Of a stretch of 25,960 nucleotides of DNA, positions 14,705 to 21,602 are shown piece by piece (the first letter of the stretch is position 1; each line of letters starts with the position of its first letter). The stretch comes from a virus: IMG/VR virus record IMGVR_UViG_3300033571_029436, positions 1 to 25,960 of that record, one strand, 5' to 3'. The notes below the pieces were generated by a model. It did not search any database, had not been told where the DNA came from, and saw nothing but the letters and a program-made list of their open reading frames with translations. A program made the position numbers and the translations under genes.

Positions 14705-14733
14705 ATTATATTAAAAATTGAAGTTACGTGCAA
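14705..14733 (-). promoter_or_regulatory. Sigma70-like promoter for the 111-residue gene (TTGCAC-17-TATAAT)
   Basis: TTGCAC (14733-14728) and a perfect TATAAT (14710-14705) are 17 nt apart. The expected start, 7 nt beyond the -10 box, is the A of the ATG at 14698, so the mRNA would be leaderless. The -35 box matches only in TTG. Confidence 0.5.
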
Positions 14734-14741
14734 CTGTTACT

Positions 14742-15398
14742 TTAATGTTTCTTCCATTCTCTATATTCATCCCGTAAAAAAATAAATTTATCAATCCAAT
14801 TATCACGCTTTTCTTTAAATACGTGCACTCCTTCATCATCTACCGCCATAATAATAACTAGGTTACTTACTGGTATTTTTGTTCTTTCTTCAAACGCTAC
14901 CGCATATGCTGAACACTGCATAAAGTAATGCTGTATGTGTTCTTTTTGTTTAATTTTACTAGATGTTTTGAAATCTACAACAGAAAGCTTACCCTTGTAT
15001 TCTGCGATACAGTCTACTGTACCTGCGACCTCTAAATGATCAGAATAGAGCGGGGTTTCTAAAGCATGAATGTTATTAATTAGCTCCAGTTCCGGTTTGA
15101 TATCATACCAAGTAACACTGTCAAGGGAGGACATATCTCCTGTTGGTTCGTTTTGTAAGTATCTTTCACAAAGGGTATGGATTCTTGTTCCTCGTCTTGC
15201 AGCGGTGGAGGATATTTTATTGGCGGTTTCTGACCCAACTCTTTCTCTCCACTCCATGATTGATTTCTTTGTGTGCAATCCCGTAACCGATGTGACGGAA
15301 GGATAGGCTCTACCCGTCGGTGTTTTGTAGATTCTATCCCCGTTATTATTTGTGGTACGCTCCAACTTTGGATAATCATGATGTATATGTGTAAACAT
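14742..15398 (-). CDS. PD-(D/E)XK exonuclease, Cas4/RecB-like
   Basis: A 218-residue protein with the motifs of the PD-(D/E)XK nuclease superfamily in order: RRGTRIHTLCERYL (69-81; His and Glu), GTVDCIAEY (126-134; Asp129), LSVVDFKTS (138-146; D142-x-K144), and YFMQCSAYAVAFEE (158-171; the QxxxY motif). This is the group found in many T4-like aquatic phages and in mitochondrial genome-maintenance exonucleases. It is probably involved in DNA end processing, recombination or host DNA breakdown. Its ATG lies in a TAATG overlap with the stop of the upstream M15 peptidase gene. All catalytic residues appear intact. Confidence 0.85.
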   Translation of the reverse strand: MFTHIHHDYPKLERTTNNNGDRIYKTPTGRAYPSVTSVTGLHTKKSIMEWRERVGSETANKISSTAARRGTRIHTLCERYLQNEPTGDMSSLDSVTWYDIKPELELINNIHALETPLYSDHLEVAGTVDCIAEYKGKLSVVDFKTSSKIKQKEHIQHYFMQCSAYAVAFEERTKIPVSNLVIIMAVDDEGVHVFKEKRDNWIDKFIFLRDEYREWKKH

Positions 15399-15862
15399 TA
15401 AGCAATTAAACCTGGTTTATAAACAGTCTTACCGTTTTCTTTCATTGCTGTAAGCGTTTGACATTTAAGGTTTTTAGAGTCGTAAGATACATGTACCCAT
15501 CCCGAGTCAGGAATACCGGGGGTATAAAATTCTAATATTACCTGTGTAAAATAAAAATTATCGGCAATATATTTAGCAAGATCAGCGTTCGGGATACCAG
15601 GAATTTCTATATCAGCTGCTTGTCCACGACAGTGATCGGATGTTTTAGAACCTCCAACCTTTGCATTTACTTCTGGATGACGAAATCCAGAATTTACTTT
15701 AATACCACGGCCGTATGCATTTCGAATGGGTTGGAGAATATTTTCACATAATACTCTTAAGTTTTCAATTTCTGCTTCCCCAGGTGTGTTGTCCATATCG
15801 TATCTAAGGGCGGTCTCGCTTTTAATCATTTCTGATAAAGAGAAATTTTCGGTTAATTGCAT
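15398..15862 (-). CDS. M15-family peptidase (D-Ala-D-Ala/L-Ala-D-Glu type endolysin)
   Basis: A 154-residue protein of the Peptidase M15 fold. Motifs: NSGFRHPEVNAKVGGSKTSDH (57-77), CRGQAADIEIPG, and GWVHVSYD (121-128). The zinc ligands would be His77, Asp84 and His124, with Glu111 or a nearby acid as catalyst; all are present. It cleaves peptide cross-links of peptidoglycan. No signal peptide is seen, so it would depend on a holin or on the virion to reach the wall. AGGAG with 6-nt spacing precedes the ATG. Together with SleB and gp5 it is the third wall enzyme in this window. Confidence 0.88.
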   Translation of the reverse strand: MQLTENFSLSEMIKSETALRYDMDNTPGEAEIENLRVLCENILQPIRNAYGRGIKVNSGFRHPEVNAKVGGSKTSDHCRGQAADIEIPGIPNADLAKYIADNFYFTQVILEFYTPGIPDSGWVHVSYDSKNLKCQTLTAMKENGKTVYKPGLIA

Positions 15863-15863
15863 T

Positions 15864-17387
15864 TTATACTCCTATTTTTTCTAATACGTTTTTGTTAAAT
15901 AATTCACTATACTTATAGTTAGAATTCTTTTTCGCTTGAATGGTTTTCTCAGCAATAATATATAGTTCTTCTATACTAAAATTATGTATTTTTTGGCAGA
16001 ATTCTAACTCTTTTTTGACTATTTCCTCAGGAAATTTATTAAGGCCCCATAAAATATAACTCCACAGCCCCCATCCAGGATGACCAATATAATTTAAAAA
16101 ATCTCTTGAGGTAGGTAGTTTAGATTTACATGTTTCTAAGATATTAATTACTTTTTCAGTTTTAGTACTTCCTTCACTAATAAATTTCCAAAACGGTGTA
16201 TCTGTTCTTCCACCCATGTAATGTATTACGAGAAAATCTCTTATATCGTCATAAAGCATAGACATACGCTGATTGTAAATATTTTTTGACCCGGTATTCA
16301 TGGTCTGCTCTTTTGTATCTTTTATTCGTTCATACACCAGATCGTGTATCTGAACAATAGTGGAATGTATGGATTGTGCTTCTAAGGGCTCGGTAAAAGC
16401 AGCACAAAGCCCTATAGCTACCGTATTGTTTTTCCACATATCTTTTTGTCTACCAGAAACAAATTTAATTAGACCTCTAGATTCAATTTTTCTACCAAGT
16501 TTAGATTCTAATTCACGTATTGCTTGCTCGGGTGTTATAAATTTATCACAAAAAACATACCCCATTCCTTTTCTATTTTGAAGAGGAATGCACCACATCC
16601 AACCTGCGTCCATGGCAGTAGCTTGTGTAAAGGGGTCAGGGGTTTCTCCCTCTTCATACTCTAACCAAAATGGAATAGCAGAATTTACCGGAAGGTTTTG
16701 GCTATAATCAACCCATTCACTATTAAGTTTGGACATTAAAACTTTTTTAAAACCGGAAGCATCTACAAAAAAATCACCATTTACTACCTCATTACTAGAA
16801 AGCCTTATTGAACTAATATCCCCGGTACTGTCTAGAAAAATATCTTCTACCTCACTATCAAAATACTTAAAATTAGTTTGTGTTTGAAGTACCTCTTTAA
16901 TGTATTTACCAAACTCATATGTATCTATATGAAATGCAAAATTTATATTTTCTAAGTTATTGGTATCTTTGTTTACAGGAGATAGATCTTCTTCAATAAA
17001 GGTACCTAAAAAACTTGAAAGATGTTGAGTTTCTGGATCAAATAAACAATGCCCATAAGCTAAAGCATAATCTGGAACTAGCTCCGATGTTAAGCTCCCA
17101 TCAATAGGGGCTATAAATGTATTACCGTTAGCTGACCAATTAACAAATTTAATTCCATATTTTAATGTAGCATTACATTGACGAATAAACTTATGAATGT
17201 CACAACCGAAATTATGATAAGAGTTAGATAAAATACCCGTAAGTAAGCCTGTAGTGCTTTCCCCTACCCCTATTATTCCTAATTTTGATGATTCAATTAA
17301 AGTGACGGTATGATTTGTATGTACTTTAGAGATCATTAAGGCGGCGATCCAACCAGCTGTACCGCCGCCTACAATAACAATGTTCAT
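15864..17387 (-). CDS. Flavin-dependent tryptophan halogenase-like protein
   Basis: A 507-residue protein, the usual length of the family. FAD site: IVIVGGGTAGW (3-13) and GIIGVGEST (37-45). Halogenase signature WxWxIP at 263-268 (WMWCIP), catalytic Lys at 80 in YGIKFVNW, and EPLE at 333-336 near the expected catalytic Glu. All key residues of PrnA/RebH-like enzymes are present, so it should be active with FADH2, halide and oxygen. Substrate unknown: free tryptophan is not assured, as the characterised cyanophage halogenase VirX1 iodinates many aromatic substrates. Overlaps the phoH stop at its start (ATGA), so co-translation is likely. No partner flavin reductase is seen in the window. Confidence 0.9.
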   Translation of the reverse strand: MNIVIVGGGTAGWIAALMISKVHTNHTVTLIESSKLGIIGVGESTTGLLTGILSNSYHNFGCDIHKFIRQCNATLKYGIKFVNWSANGNTFIAPIDGSLTSELVPDYALAYGHCLFDPETQHLSSFLGTFIEEDLSPVNKDTNNLENINFAFHIDTYEFGKYIKEVLQTQTNFKYFDSEVEDIFLDSTGDISSIRLSSNEVVNGDFFVDASGFKKVLMSKLNSEWVDYSQNLPVNSAIPFWLEYEEGETPDPFTQATAMDAGWMWCIPLQNRKGMGYVFCDKFITPEQAIRELESKLGRKIESRGLIKFVSGRQKDMWKNNTVAIGLCAAFTEPLEAQSIHSTIVQIHDLVYERIKDTKEQTMNTGSKNIYNQRMSMLYDDIRDFLVIHYMGGRTDTPFWKFISEGSTKTEKVINILETCKSKLPTSRDFLNYIGHPGWGLWSYILWGLNKFPEEIVKKELEFCQKIHNFSIEELYIIAEKTIQAKKNSNYKYSELFNKNVLEKIGV

Positions 17388-18130
17388 GCGCTATATTGTT
17401 CCTCGTATTTCATCCTTGCTATAATGTATTCTTTTACTAAATTGGATCTAACAATATCATTAACTTCAAATTCAATGGTCTTCATTGAGGGCATCATATC
17501 AGCAATAACCATAAATTTTCTCAGACCTGACATATCTTGTTTTTTATAAAGGTCCGTCTGTCTAAAGTCACCGCAAAAAATTATCTTACTTCTGTCTCCT
17601 ACTCTAGTTATTATACTGTTAATTTCCATATCAGTCATGTTTTGGCACTCATCTACTATTATAATAGAATCATCTAGTGTAATGCCACGTACGAATGACG
17701 TAATCATAAATTGTATGGCGCCTTGTTCTAATAATCTTTGATACGCATCTTTTTTATTAAAGAGATTAGAACAAATTTCTACATAAGGTTGCTGATAAAC
17801 TTCGGTTTTTTCTTTTTCATCTCCAGGTAAGTAACCTATTTCTCTAGAGGGTACTGCTGATCGAACTATTACCACTTTGCTATATGTTGTTGACTTATCT
17901 AATACTTCTTCCAATGCTCGATAAAGGGCAATGTAAGTTTTACCTGTGCCTGCTACCCCATGCAGAAGCATTAAAATGGATGTTTTGTATTGCTCAAAAA
18001 ATCTCCTTTGGTTATCAGTTAATGGACTTATTGTCGTAAGATCTTCAATTTTTACTTTTAGTTTATTATTAATTAGCGTTACTGTAGGTTGTTCAAAAAC
18101 CTGCGGTAGTGAAGATGCTTTTCGCGCCAT
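17384..18130 (-). CDS. phoH: PhoH-like ATPase
   Basis: A 248-residue protein from the ATG at 18130, selected because GAGG lies upstream and the longer in-frame start at 18196 would run through a terminator hairpin. After a short basic N-terminus there is the PhoH P-loop LHGVAGTGKT (residues 56-65), VRSAVPSREIGYLPGD, Walker B SIIIVDEC (155-162) and CGDFRQTD. PhoH is a P-loop NTPase common in aquatic phages; a link to phosphate stress or RNA metabolism is proposed but not settled. The halogenase starts at its stop codon. Confidence 0.92.
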   Translation of the reverse strand: MARKASSLPQVFEQPTVTLINNKLKVKIEDLTTISPLTDNQRRFFEQYKTSILMLLHGVAGTGKTYIALYRALEEVLDKSTTYSKVVIVRSAVPSREIGYLPGDEKEKTEVYQQPYVEICSNLFNKKDAYQRLLEQGAIQFMITSFVRGITLDDSIIIVDECQNMTDMEINSIITRVGDRSKIIFCGDFRQTDLYKKQDMSGLRKFMVIADMMPSMKTIEFEVNDIVRSNLVKEYIIARMKYEEQYSA

Positions 18131-18148
18131 ATTTTCCTCTTTAAAAAC

Positions 18149-18181
18149 AAAAGGGGAATCAGTAGCTACTGTCCCCCTTTT
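18149..18181 (-). terminator. Rho-independent terminator (bidirectional) before phoH
   Basis: AAAGGGG and CCCCTTT flank an inner palindrome CAGTAGCTACTG, giving a long stem. On the minus strand it is followed by TTTTGTTTTT, and on the plus strand the stem runs into TTTTT. On the minus strand it would stop transcription from the gene ending at 18212, and as part of the phoH leader it may also act as an attenuator. Confidence 0.75.
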
Positions 18182-18211
18182 TAAAAAACACAACAAACGT
18201 TTTTATGTTTG

Positions 18212-18466
18212 TCATCGTCTGGATAATTTGTTGGATAAATTACTCTTGTAGTTATTTTGTGCTATTTTCGATAGAACCTCCCTGAACCCGTTATCATGGG
18301 TTCTAATACCTAGACGAACAGAATCTCCCAGATTTGCTGCTTGACCTGGTTCATGAAAACGTTGAAGATGGGGATTATCACGAATGAAATCATCATAGTG
18401 AGTGATGCCGAAATAATGCTCTTCGACCTGATTTGTTTCACTGTTTAAAAATGTATAACGTGGCAT
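18212..18466 (-). CDS. Conserved small phage protein, FmdB-like start, unknown function
   Basis: An 84-residue protein from the ATG at 18466. It begins MPRYTFLNSETNQVEEHYFGI, like the beta-hairpin opening of FmdB-type zinc ribbons, but the Cys pairs are missing. It then has YDDFIRDNPHLQRF and ends with GFREVLSKIAQNNYKSNLSNKL. Similar proteins occur in T4-like phages of marine bacteria with the same DGFREVLSKI ending. A perfect TATAAATA ends 5 nt before the ATG, and there is no Shine-Dalgarno sequence, so a leaderless late mRNA is predicted. A longer in-frame start at 18511 lies within the upstream gene and is less likely. Confidence 0.7.
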   Translation of the reverse strand: MPRYTFLNSETNQVEEHYFGITHYDDFIRDNPHLQRFHEPGQAANLGDSVRLGIRTHDNGFREVLSKIAQNNYKSNLSNKLSRR

Positions 18467-18471
18467 AATTT

Positions 18472-18479
18472 TATTTATA
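18472..18479 (-). promoter_or_regulatory. T4-type late promoter (TATAAATA) overlapping an upstream stop codon
   Basis: The element includes the stop codon of the 160-residue gene (TTA TAA ATA). Predicted transcription start is position 18466, the A of the next ATG. Transcripts would end at the terminator at 18149-18181, making a single-gene late unit. Confidence 0.6.
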
Positions 18480-18957
18480 AGAACCAATGTGGAATTTCGC
18501 GCTTGGTCCATTTAGCAAAGGACCGTTTTGACCCTCGGTAATAATTTCTATATGATTCTACTGCATTGGAGGTTTTATATTCATCTGGCATGGCTGGAGT
18601 TGGATCAGATATCCATGTTAACCTTGGAATATTTTTTGGAGAATTTTTTAAAATTTCTAATAAACCTTCGCGCTCAACTTTATGTATTTTTTCATAGCGA
18701 AAAGTATACTCAGCACATAGCTCTTTAAGAAGCATCCAAAGCCAGTCATAATGGGTTTTAGAAGCACGAACCCATAGCGCAGAAGGATGATTTTTATGTG
18801 TAAGTTTATATATTGGTTTTATTACTTGATCCCCATCATACATGTGATGGGCATTAGAAAGAAGTTGTGCAGATTCAAGAATCATTTTTACAACATGCTT
18901 ATCACAATGTTGCTTGGCACATTCTTTAGGTACATTACTTAAATAAAAAATATTCAT
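18475..18957 (-). CDS. Conserved phage protein with HCDKHVVKM motif, unknown function
   Basis: A 160-residue soluble protein. The N-terminal ECAKQHCDKHVVKMILESAQLL, the middle THKNHPSALWVRASKTHYDWLWMLLKELC, and the C-terminal YKTSNAVESYRNYYRGSKRS then FAKWTKREIPHWF are rich in His, Trp and Lys and look like a nucleic-acid-acting enzyme. I recognise the pattern from T4-like phages and some bacteria, but not a tested function. An analogy with T4 endonuclease V (pyrimidine dimer glycosylase) is weak: only the H..KHV..M pattern and all-alpha character agree. It overlaps the next upstream gene by 4 nt. Confidence 0.75.
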   Translation of the reverse strand: MNIFYLSNVPKECAKQHCDKHVVKMILESAQLLSNAHHMYDGDQVIKPIYKLTHKNHPSALWVRASKTHYDWLWMLLKELCAEYTFRYEKIHKVEREGLLEILKNSPKNIPRLTWISDPTPAMPDEYKTSNAVESYRNYYRGSKRSFAKWTKREIPHWFL

Positions 18958-19220
18958 TCTATAACTGCGTTATTAATAATTTCTTGAACTATAGATCTAA
19001 ATCTATTGGAAAAAATGTCAGCTTCAAGAGCGCTTTTAAGACACTTGAGCGCGGTGGATGGTTCAACTGTACTTATATCGTCAGCACCGTACTTAGTTTT
19101 TTCTTCAAAAAAGGTATTTACACAAATAAACAAGACTGTTATTTGTTCTTCATTGTATAGTGGTATTTTTTCTACTTTATTTTTTAATAACGGGGTAAAC
19201 TGTAGTATTTTTGCCGACAT
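18954..19220 (-). CDS. Small protein of unknown function
   Basis: An 88-residue protein with an alpha-helical pattern and two or three Cys (FICVNTF, LKCLKSAL). No motif is recognised. It is linked by overlaps at both ends (1 nt upstream, 4 nt downstream), which supports a real gene within the small-gene run between DsbA and PhoH. Confidence 0.6.
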   Translation of the reverse strand: MSAKILQFTPLLKNKVEKIPLYNEEQITVLFICVNTFFEEKTKYGADDISTVEPSTALKCLKSALEADIFSNRFRSIVQEIINNAVIE

Positions 19221-19405
19221 TAAAATATACGCTCAGAAACATGTACGTCAAATTCTATTTTACAGCCTCTTTTTGTTTCTTGCAAGATACTTTGTTTTTT
19301 ATTTTCTAACTCTTCTAAAGATTTAAACACACCTACAAATTCAGTCTTTTTGTTACGGCCCATCTTGTCTAAATTTTTCTTTTCCAGAACGTAAATATCT
19401 ATCAT
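19220..19405 (-). CDS. Small protein of unknown function
   Basis: A 61-residue protein: a beta-strand-like start (MIDIYVLEKKN), then a helix SLEELENKKQSILQETKRG and a final strand CKIEFDVHVSERIF. Overlaps DsbA by 4 nt (ATGA type) and the next gene by 1 nt. Not recognised. Confidence 0.55.
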   Translation of the reverse strand: MIDIYVLEKKNLDKMGRNKKTEFVGVFKSLEELENKKQSILQETKRGCKIEFDVHVSERIF

Positions 19406-19680
19406 ACATCTATTTTAGACAAACTAGTCTCACCTGTAATAGTTTCATACATATTTTCAAACTCTTCGTTATCTTGAACTTCTCTTGAGAAGTTGCGTTT
19501 ATGAAAAGTTCTAGCCATTTTTCTAAAGGTTTTTTTATTAATAGTATACTCTTCGCAAATTTTATTAATTGCCTCTTTAATAAAGTCTCGCTCACCTTCC
19601 GTACGAGTCATACTATTGGAAATTTCCTCTAAACATTTTTTTATAGCTTTTTTAATTTCTGGATCATTGGGAATAGACAT
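19402..19680 (-). CDS. dsbA: dsDNA-binding late transcription factor DsbA
   Basis: A 92-residue protein, close to T4 DsbA (89). Pattern: IKKAIKKCLEEISNSMTRTEGERDFIKEAINKICEEY then KKTFRKMARTFHKRNFSREV and a final EEFENMYETI. The long helix with NSMTR..ERD followed by a basic helix matches DsbA of T4-like phages, which binds late promoters and enhances late transcription. AAGG with 5-nt spacing precedes the ATG. Together with gp33 it places late-gene control factors in this window. (Not the disulfide-bond enzyme of the same name.). Confidence 0.78.
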   Translation of the reverse strand: MSIPNDPEIKKAIKKCLEEISNSMTRTEGERDFIKEAINKICEEYTINKKTFRKMARTFHKRNFSREVQDNEEFENMYETITGETSLSKIDV

Positions 19681-19688
19681 AAGTACCT

Positions 19689-20033
19689 TTATCTTCTCAT
19701 ATGTGCAAGATCTACAGCATCATCTTCTTTAAATACCGGAACAAAATTAGACTTATGCATTGAGGCTATCCCTAGCATGTTATTACCAGTATAAAACTCT
19801 TTTTTAACATTACAGATTACTGCACCAGTAACGCCGGAATCTTTACTAGGAATAAATTCAGTCTCTCTAATAAACTTTTTCGTTACTACCACCGGGCTTT
19901 TATCTTTACCGGAAAGCACGGACTTTTTACCCAATGCTACTTTATGAGTTTTACACCAGGTAAGGTATTTTTCTCTATCTTTTTCTTTTTGTTTTTTAGT
20001 TTTTTTAGACTTAGTACTTAAATAAATTAACAT
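19689..20033 (-). CDS. Conserved basic phage protein, unknown function
   Basis: A 114-residue protein. The N-terminus is very basic (KSKKTKKQKEKDREKYLTWC), the middle has RETEFIPSKDSG, and the C-terminus reads LGIASMHKSNFVPVFKEDDAVDLAHMRR. That IA(S/T)MHKSN(x)VPVF ending is shared by unknown proteins of T4-like phages of aquatic bacteria. A perfect AAGGAG lies 7 nt before the ATG and a TATAAT element at 20059-20054, so it probably starts a transcript with DsbA. Confidence 0.72.
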   Translation of the reverse strand: MLIYLSTKSKKTKKQKEKDREKYLTWCKTHKVALGKKSVLSGKDKSPVVVTKKFIRETEFIPSKDSGVTGAVICNVKKEFYTGNNMLGIASMHKSNFVPVFKEDDAVDLAHMRR

Positions 20034-20053
20034 AATATAGCTCCTTTTAATCT

Positions 20054-20059
20054 ATTATA
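20054..20059 (-). promoter_or_regulatory. Possible -10 element before the 114-residue gene
   Basis: A perfect TATAAT, about 20 nt before the ATG at 20033, overlaps the TAA stop of the frame that ends at 20055. No good -35 box is seen at 17 nt (TAGTAA). It may be an activator-dependent (middle) promoter or chance. Confidence 0.35.
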
Positions 20060-20234
20060 ACTTAAAATGAGTTTGATTACTAGTGTTACGTTTAATCATA
20101 CTATACCACCTCATGTCCGGTACTTTATCTTTTTGAGGCCCTTCAGATTTAAAACTCCAGTTATGCTCTATTAGCTCTTTTTTTACAAAGAATCGACTTA
20201 AGATTTTTCTAAGGAAGCCAATTCTTTTTTTGTC
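20055..20234 (-). CDS. -1 frame extension of the 172-residue protein
   Basis: A 59-codon open frame from the slippery site: DKKRIGFLRKILSRFFVKKE, then LIEHNWSFKSEGPQK and DMRWYSMIKRN, ending at TAA (20057-20055). It has no ATG at its head and no ribosome site, so independent translation is unlikely (a TTG at 20297 in this frame lies inside the other gene). Basic and aromatic composition looks protein-like. Alternatives: a decayed C-terminus, or an assembly error in the A-runs that split one gene. Confidence 0.5.
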   Translation of the reverse strand, partial: DKKRIGFLRKILSRFFVKKELIEHNWSFKSEGPQKDKVPDMRWYSMIKRNTSNQTHFKL

Positions 20235-20716
20235 TTTTTTAATTTTTTTTCCTCCATTACTACCTCTACAGGTACCTCGGAGGGCGGCGGGAGACAACCT
20301 GGGTAAGCCGCATCAATTAACTCTCTTGTAATAGATTTGTATAAGGTACTAAGTTTTCTACTTTTAGCAGCCAATAAAATTTCTGCCTCAGAAATATGAA
20401 GTCCCTCTAACATCTCTATAAAAAGTGATTCTTTTTTAATATTTTTTATATTAATGTTAGGGTCCATCCAAATATAAAACCGCTTAAGCTCAGTTCTTAA
20501 ATTTGTTTGCTCATACCCCATAGGGCGATCGGCCTGTCTTTTATAAGGAGGATCTCCGTCAGGAAGATTCATTTTAATTCTATGATCAAAATTAATTCTC
20601 ATAATATCTGGAATTAAAGTGGATTTAGTTTGTTCATGAGCCCACCTTAAATAACTAATTTTGTCTTCTTGTGTTTTAATTTTTTCTAATTCTGTAAAAT
20701 ATTCAGATAAAAGCAT
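20198..20716 (-). CDS. Conserved T4-like protein of unknown function; carries a -1 frameshift signal
   Basis: A 172-residue protein with LLSEYFTELEKIKTQEDKIS, then MRINFDHRIKMNLPDGDPPYK, LRTELKRFYIWMDPN, SLFIEMLEGLHISEAEILLAAK and ITRELIDAAYPGCLPPP. It matches a family of uncharacterised proteins next to RNase H in aquatic T4-like phages (of the DUF6433 kind; from memory). It ends in a Lys/Glu-rich tail. Ribosome site AGAGGA with 8-nt spacing. In the tail, GGAGG is followed 10 nt later by A-AAA-AAG in frame, the layout of the E. coli dnaX frameshift site; a -1 slip gives a 220-residue product. Confidence 0.8.
   Translation of the reverse strand: MLLSEYFTELEKIKTQEDKISYLRWAHEQTKSTLIPDIMRINFDHRIKMNLPDGDPPYKRQADRPMGYEQTNLRTELKRFYIWMDPNINIKNIKKESLFIEMLEGLHISEAEILLAAKSRKLSTLYKSITRELIDAAYPGCLPPPSEVPVEVVMEEKKLKKTKKELASLEKS
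20234..20255 (-). promoter_or_regulatory. Candidate programmed -1 frameshift signal (dnaX-like)
   Basis: GGAGG at 20255-20251, a spacer of exactly 10 nt, and A-AAA-AAG at 20240-20234 in the zero frame. A second A-AAA-AAA lies in the spacer region and a third just downstream. The -1 frame is then open for 59 codons. No strong stem-loop was found downstream, only a weak bulged one (CTTAGA/TCTTAAG). Confidence 0.6.
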
Positions 20717-20717
20717 T

Positions 20718-21602
20718 TTAAAATTCCTCTAAATGTTCCATTAAGTGTTTCATTTTATTTTCAATAAAAAAAGGTAGTATCAAGCTTCTGTCTTTAACCT
20801 TATAATTATTAAAGGTATTTATAATTTCCTTTTCTAAAAGCTCGGGTATTTGTGTTAGATCTATTAAAGATTTATTGCGATCATAATTACGCTTAAATGT
20901 AGTATCTTGCGGCATACTGGATGGGGTCTCAACCCACTCTTTTAATTTCTTTGAAGAGATCGGTCTTTGACGTTCCCCTGAAACTATGGCGTCGTCCTGT
21001 GAAAGAACGTTAGGTATTCCATCTCCCCTATCTCCTTTGATAATATGTTCTAGTACATATTTCTCTGGGATAATATCTGTCTTAATAAATTTTTTCAGAA
21101 TAGGTGAGTATTGCTTAACGTTTTTATATTTTTGAAGTTGTATGAAGTCATGATCACCAGAAATAATTAAGACCGGCTTAGGCTCAGAAAATATCTTTCC
21201 CTCCTCTACATAATTGTCTTGTGTCCATTTACAGAGCGTAGCAATAATATCATCAGCCTCAGCGCTTTGGACTTCTAGAACTCTGTAAGGAAAGAAATTA
21301 ATTATCTCGTCCTTTATTTGATTAATAGAATCAAAAATTAATTTCCAGTTATAACCTGATTCATCCCTTGCCCGTTTACGATTACCTTTGTAGTAGGGAA
21401 ATATTTCTTTACGCCAGTATTTTTTATTATCGCAAGCAATAACCAGCTCACCGTAGTCACCTTGAAATTTTAGCTTATGACTTCTTATAGTGTTAAGCAC
21501 CATATGACGAAGAAGATTAATATCAAGTTCGACGTCCTTACGGCCCCCTATCTCAGCCATTAAATTAGAAATAATGGTCTGAGAATAATCTAAAATAATC
21601 AT
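20718..21602 (-). CDS. rnh: RNase H / 5'-3' exonuclease (T4 Rnh, FEN family)
   Basis: A 294-residue protein, near T4 Rnh (305). FEN-family acids are all in place: Asp5 (ILDYSQT), Asp58 in ACDNKKYWRKEIFPYYKGNRK, the cluster SAEADD (113-118), SGDHDF (148-153) and GDRGDGIPN (190-198), the last being the helical turn that binds DNA. It removes RNA primers and flaps from lagging-strand fragments in partnership with gp32. Its start is adjacent to the gene at 21602 (1-nt overlap), and the stop is 1 nt before the next start. T4 has the same cluster: rnh, dsbA, 33, 59, 32. Confidence 0.92.
   Translation of the reverse strand: MIILDYSQTIISNLMAEIGGRKDVELDINLLRHMVLNTIRSHKLKFQGDYGELVIACDNKKYWRKEIFPYYKGNRKRARDESGYNWKLIFDSINQIKDEIINFFPYRVLEVQSAEADDIIATLCKWTQDNYVEEGKIFSEPKPVLIISGDHDFIQLQKYKNVKQYSPILKKFIKTDIIPEKYVLEHIIKGDRGDGIPNVLSQDDAIVSGERQRPISSKKLKEWVETPSSMPQDTTFKRNYDRNKSLIDLTQIPELLEKEIINTFNNYKVKDRSLILPFFIENKMKHLMEHLEEF

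Noticed and set aside
15070-15379. ORFs of 78 and 99 codons opposite or out of frame with the exonuclease gene
   Set aside because: The exonuclease frame has all catalytic motifs and overlaps; the others have no ribosome site or motif.
18131-18196. N-terminal extension of PhoH
   Set aside because: It would translate the terminator hairpin; the ATG at 18130 has GAGG upstream and gives the normal start.
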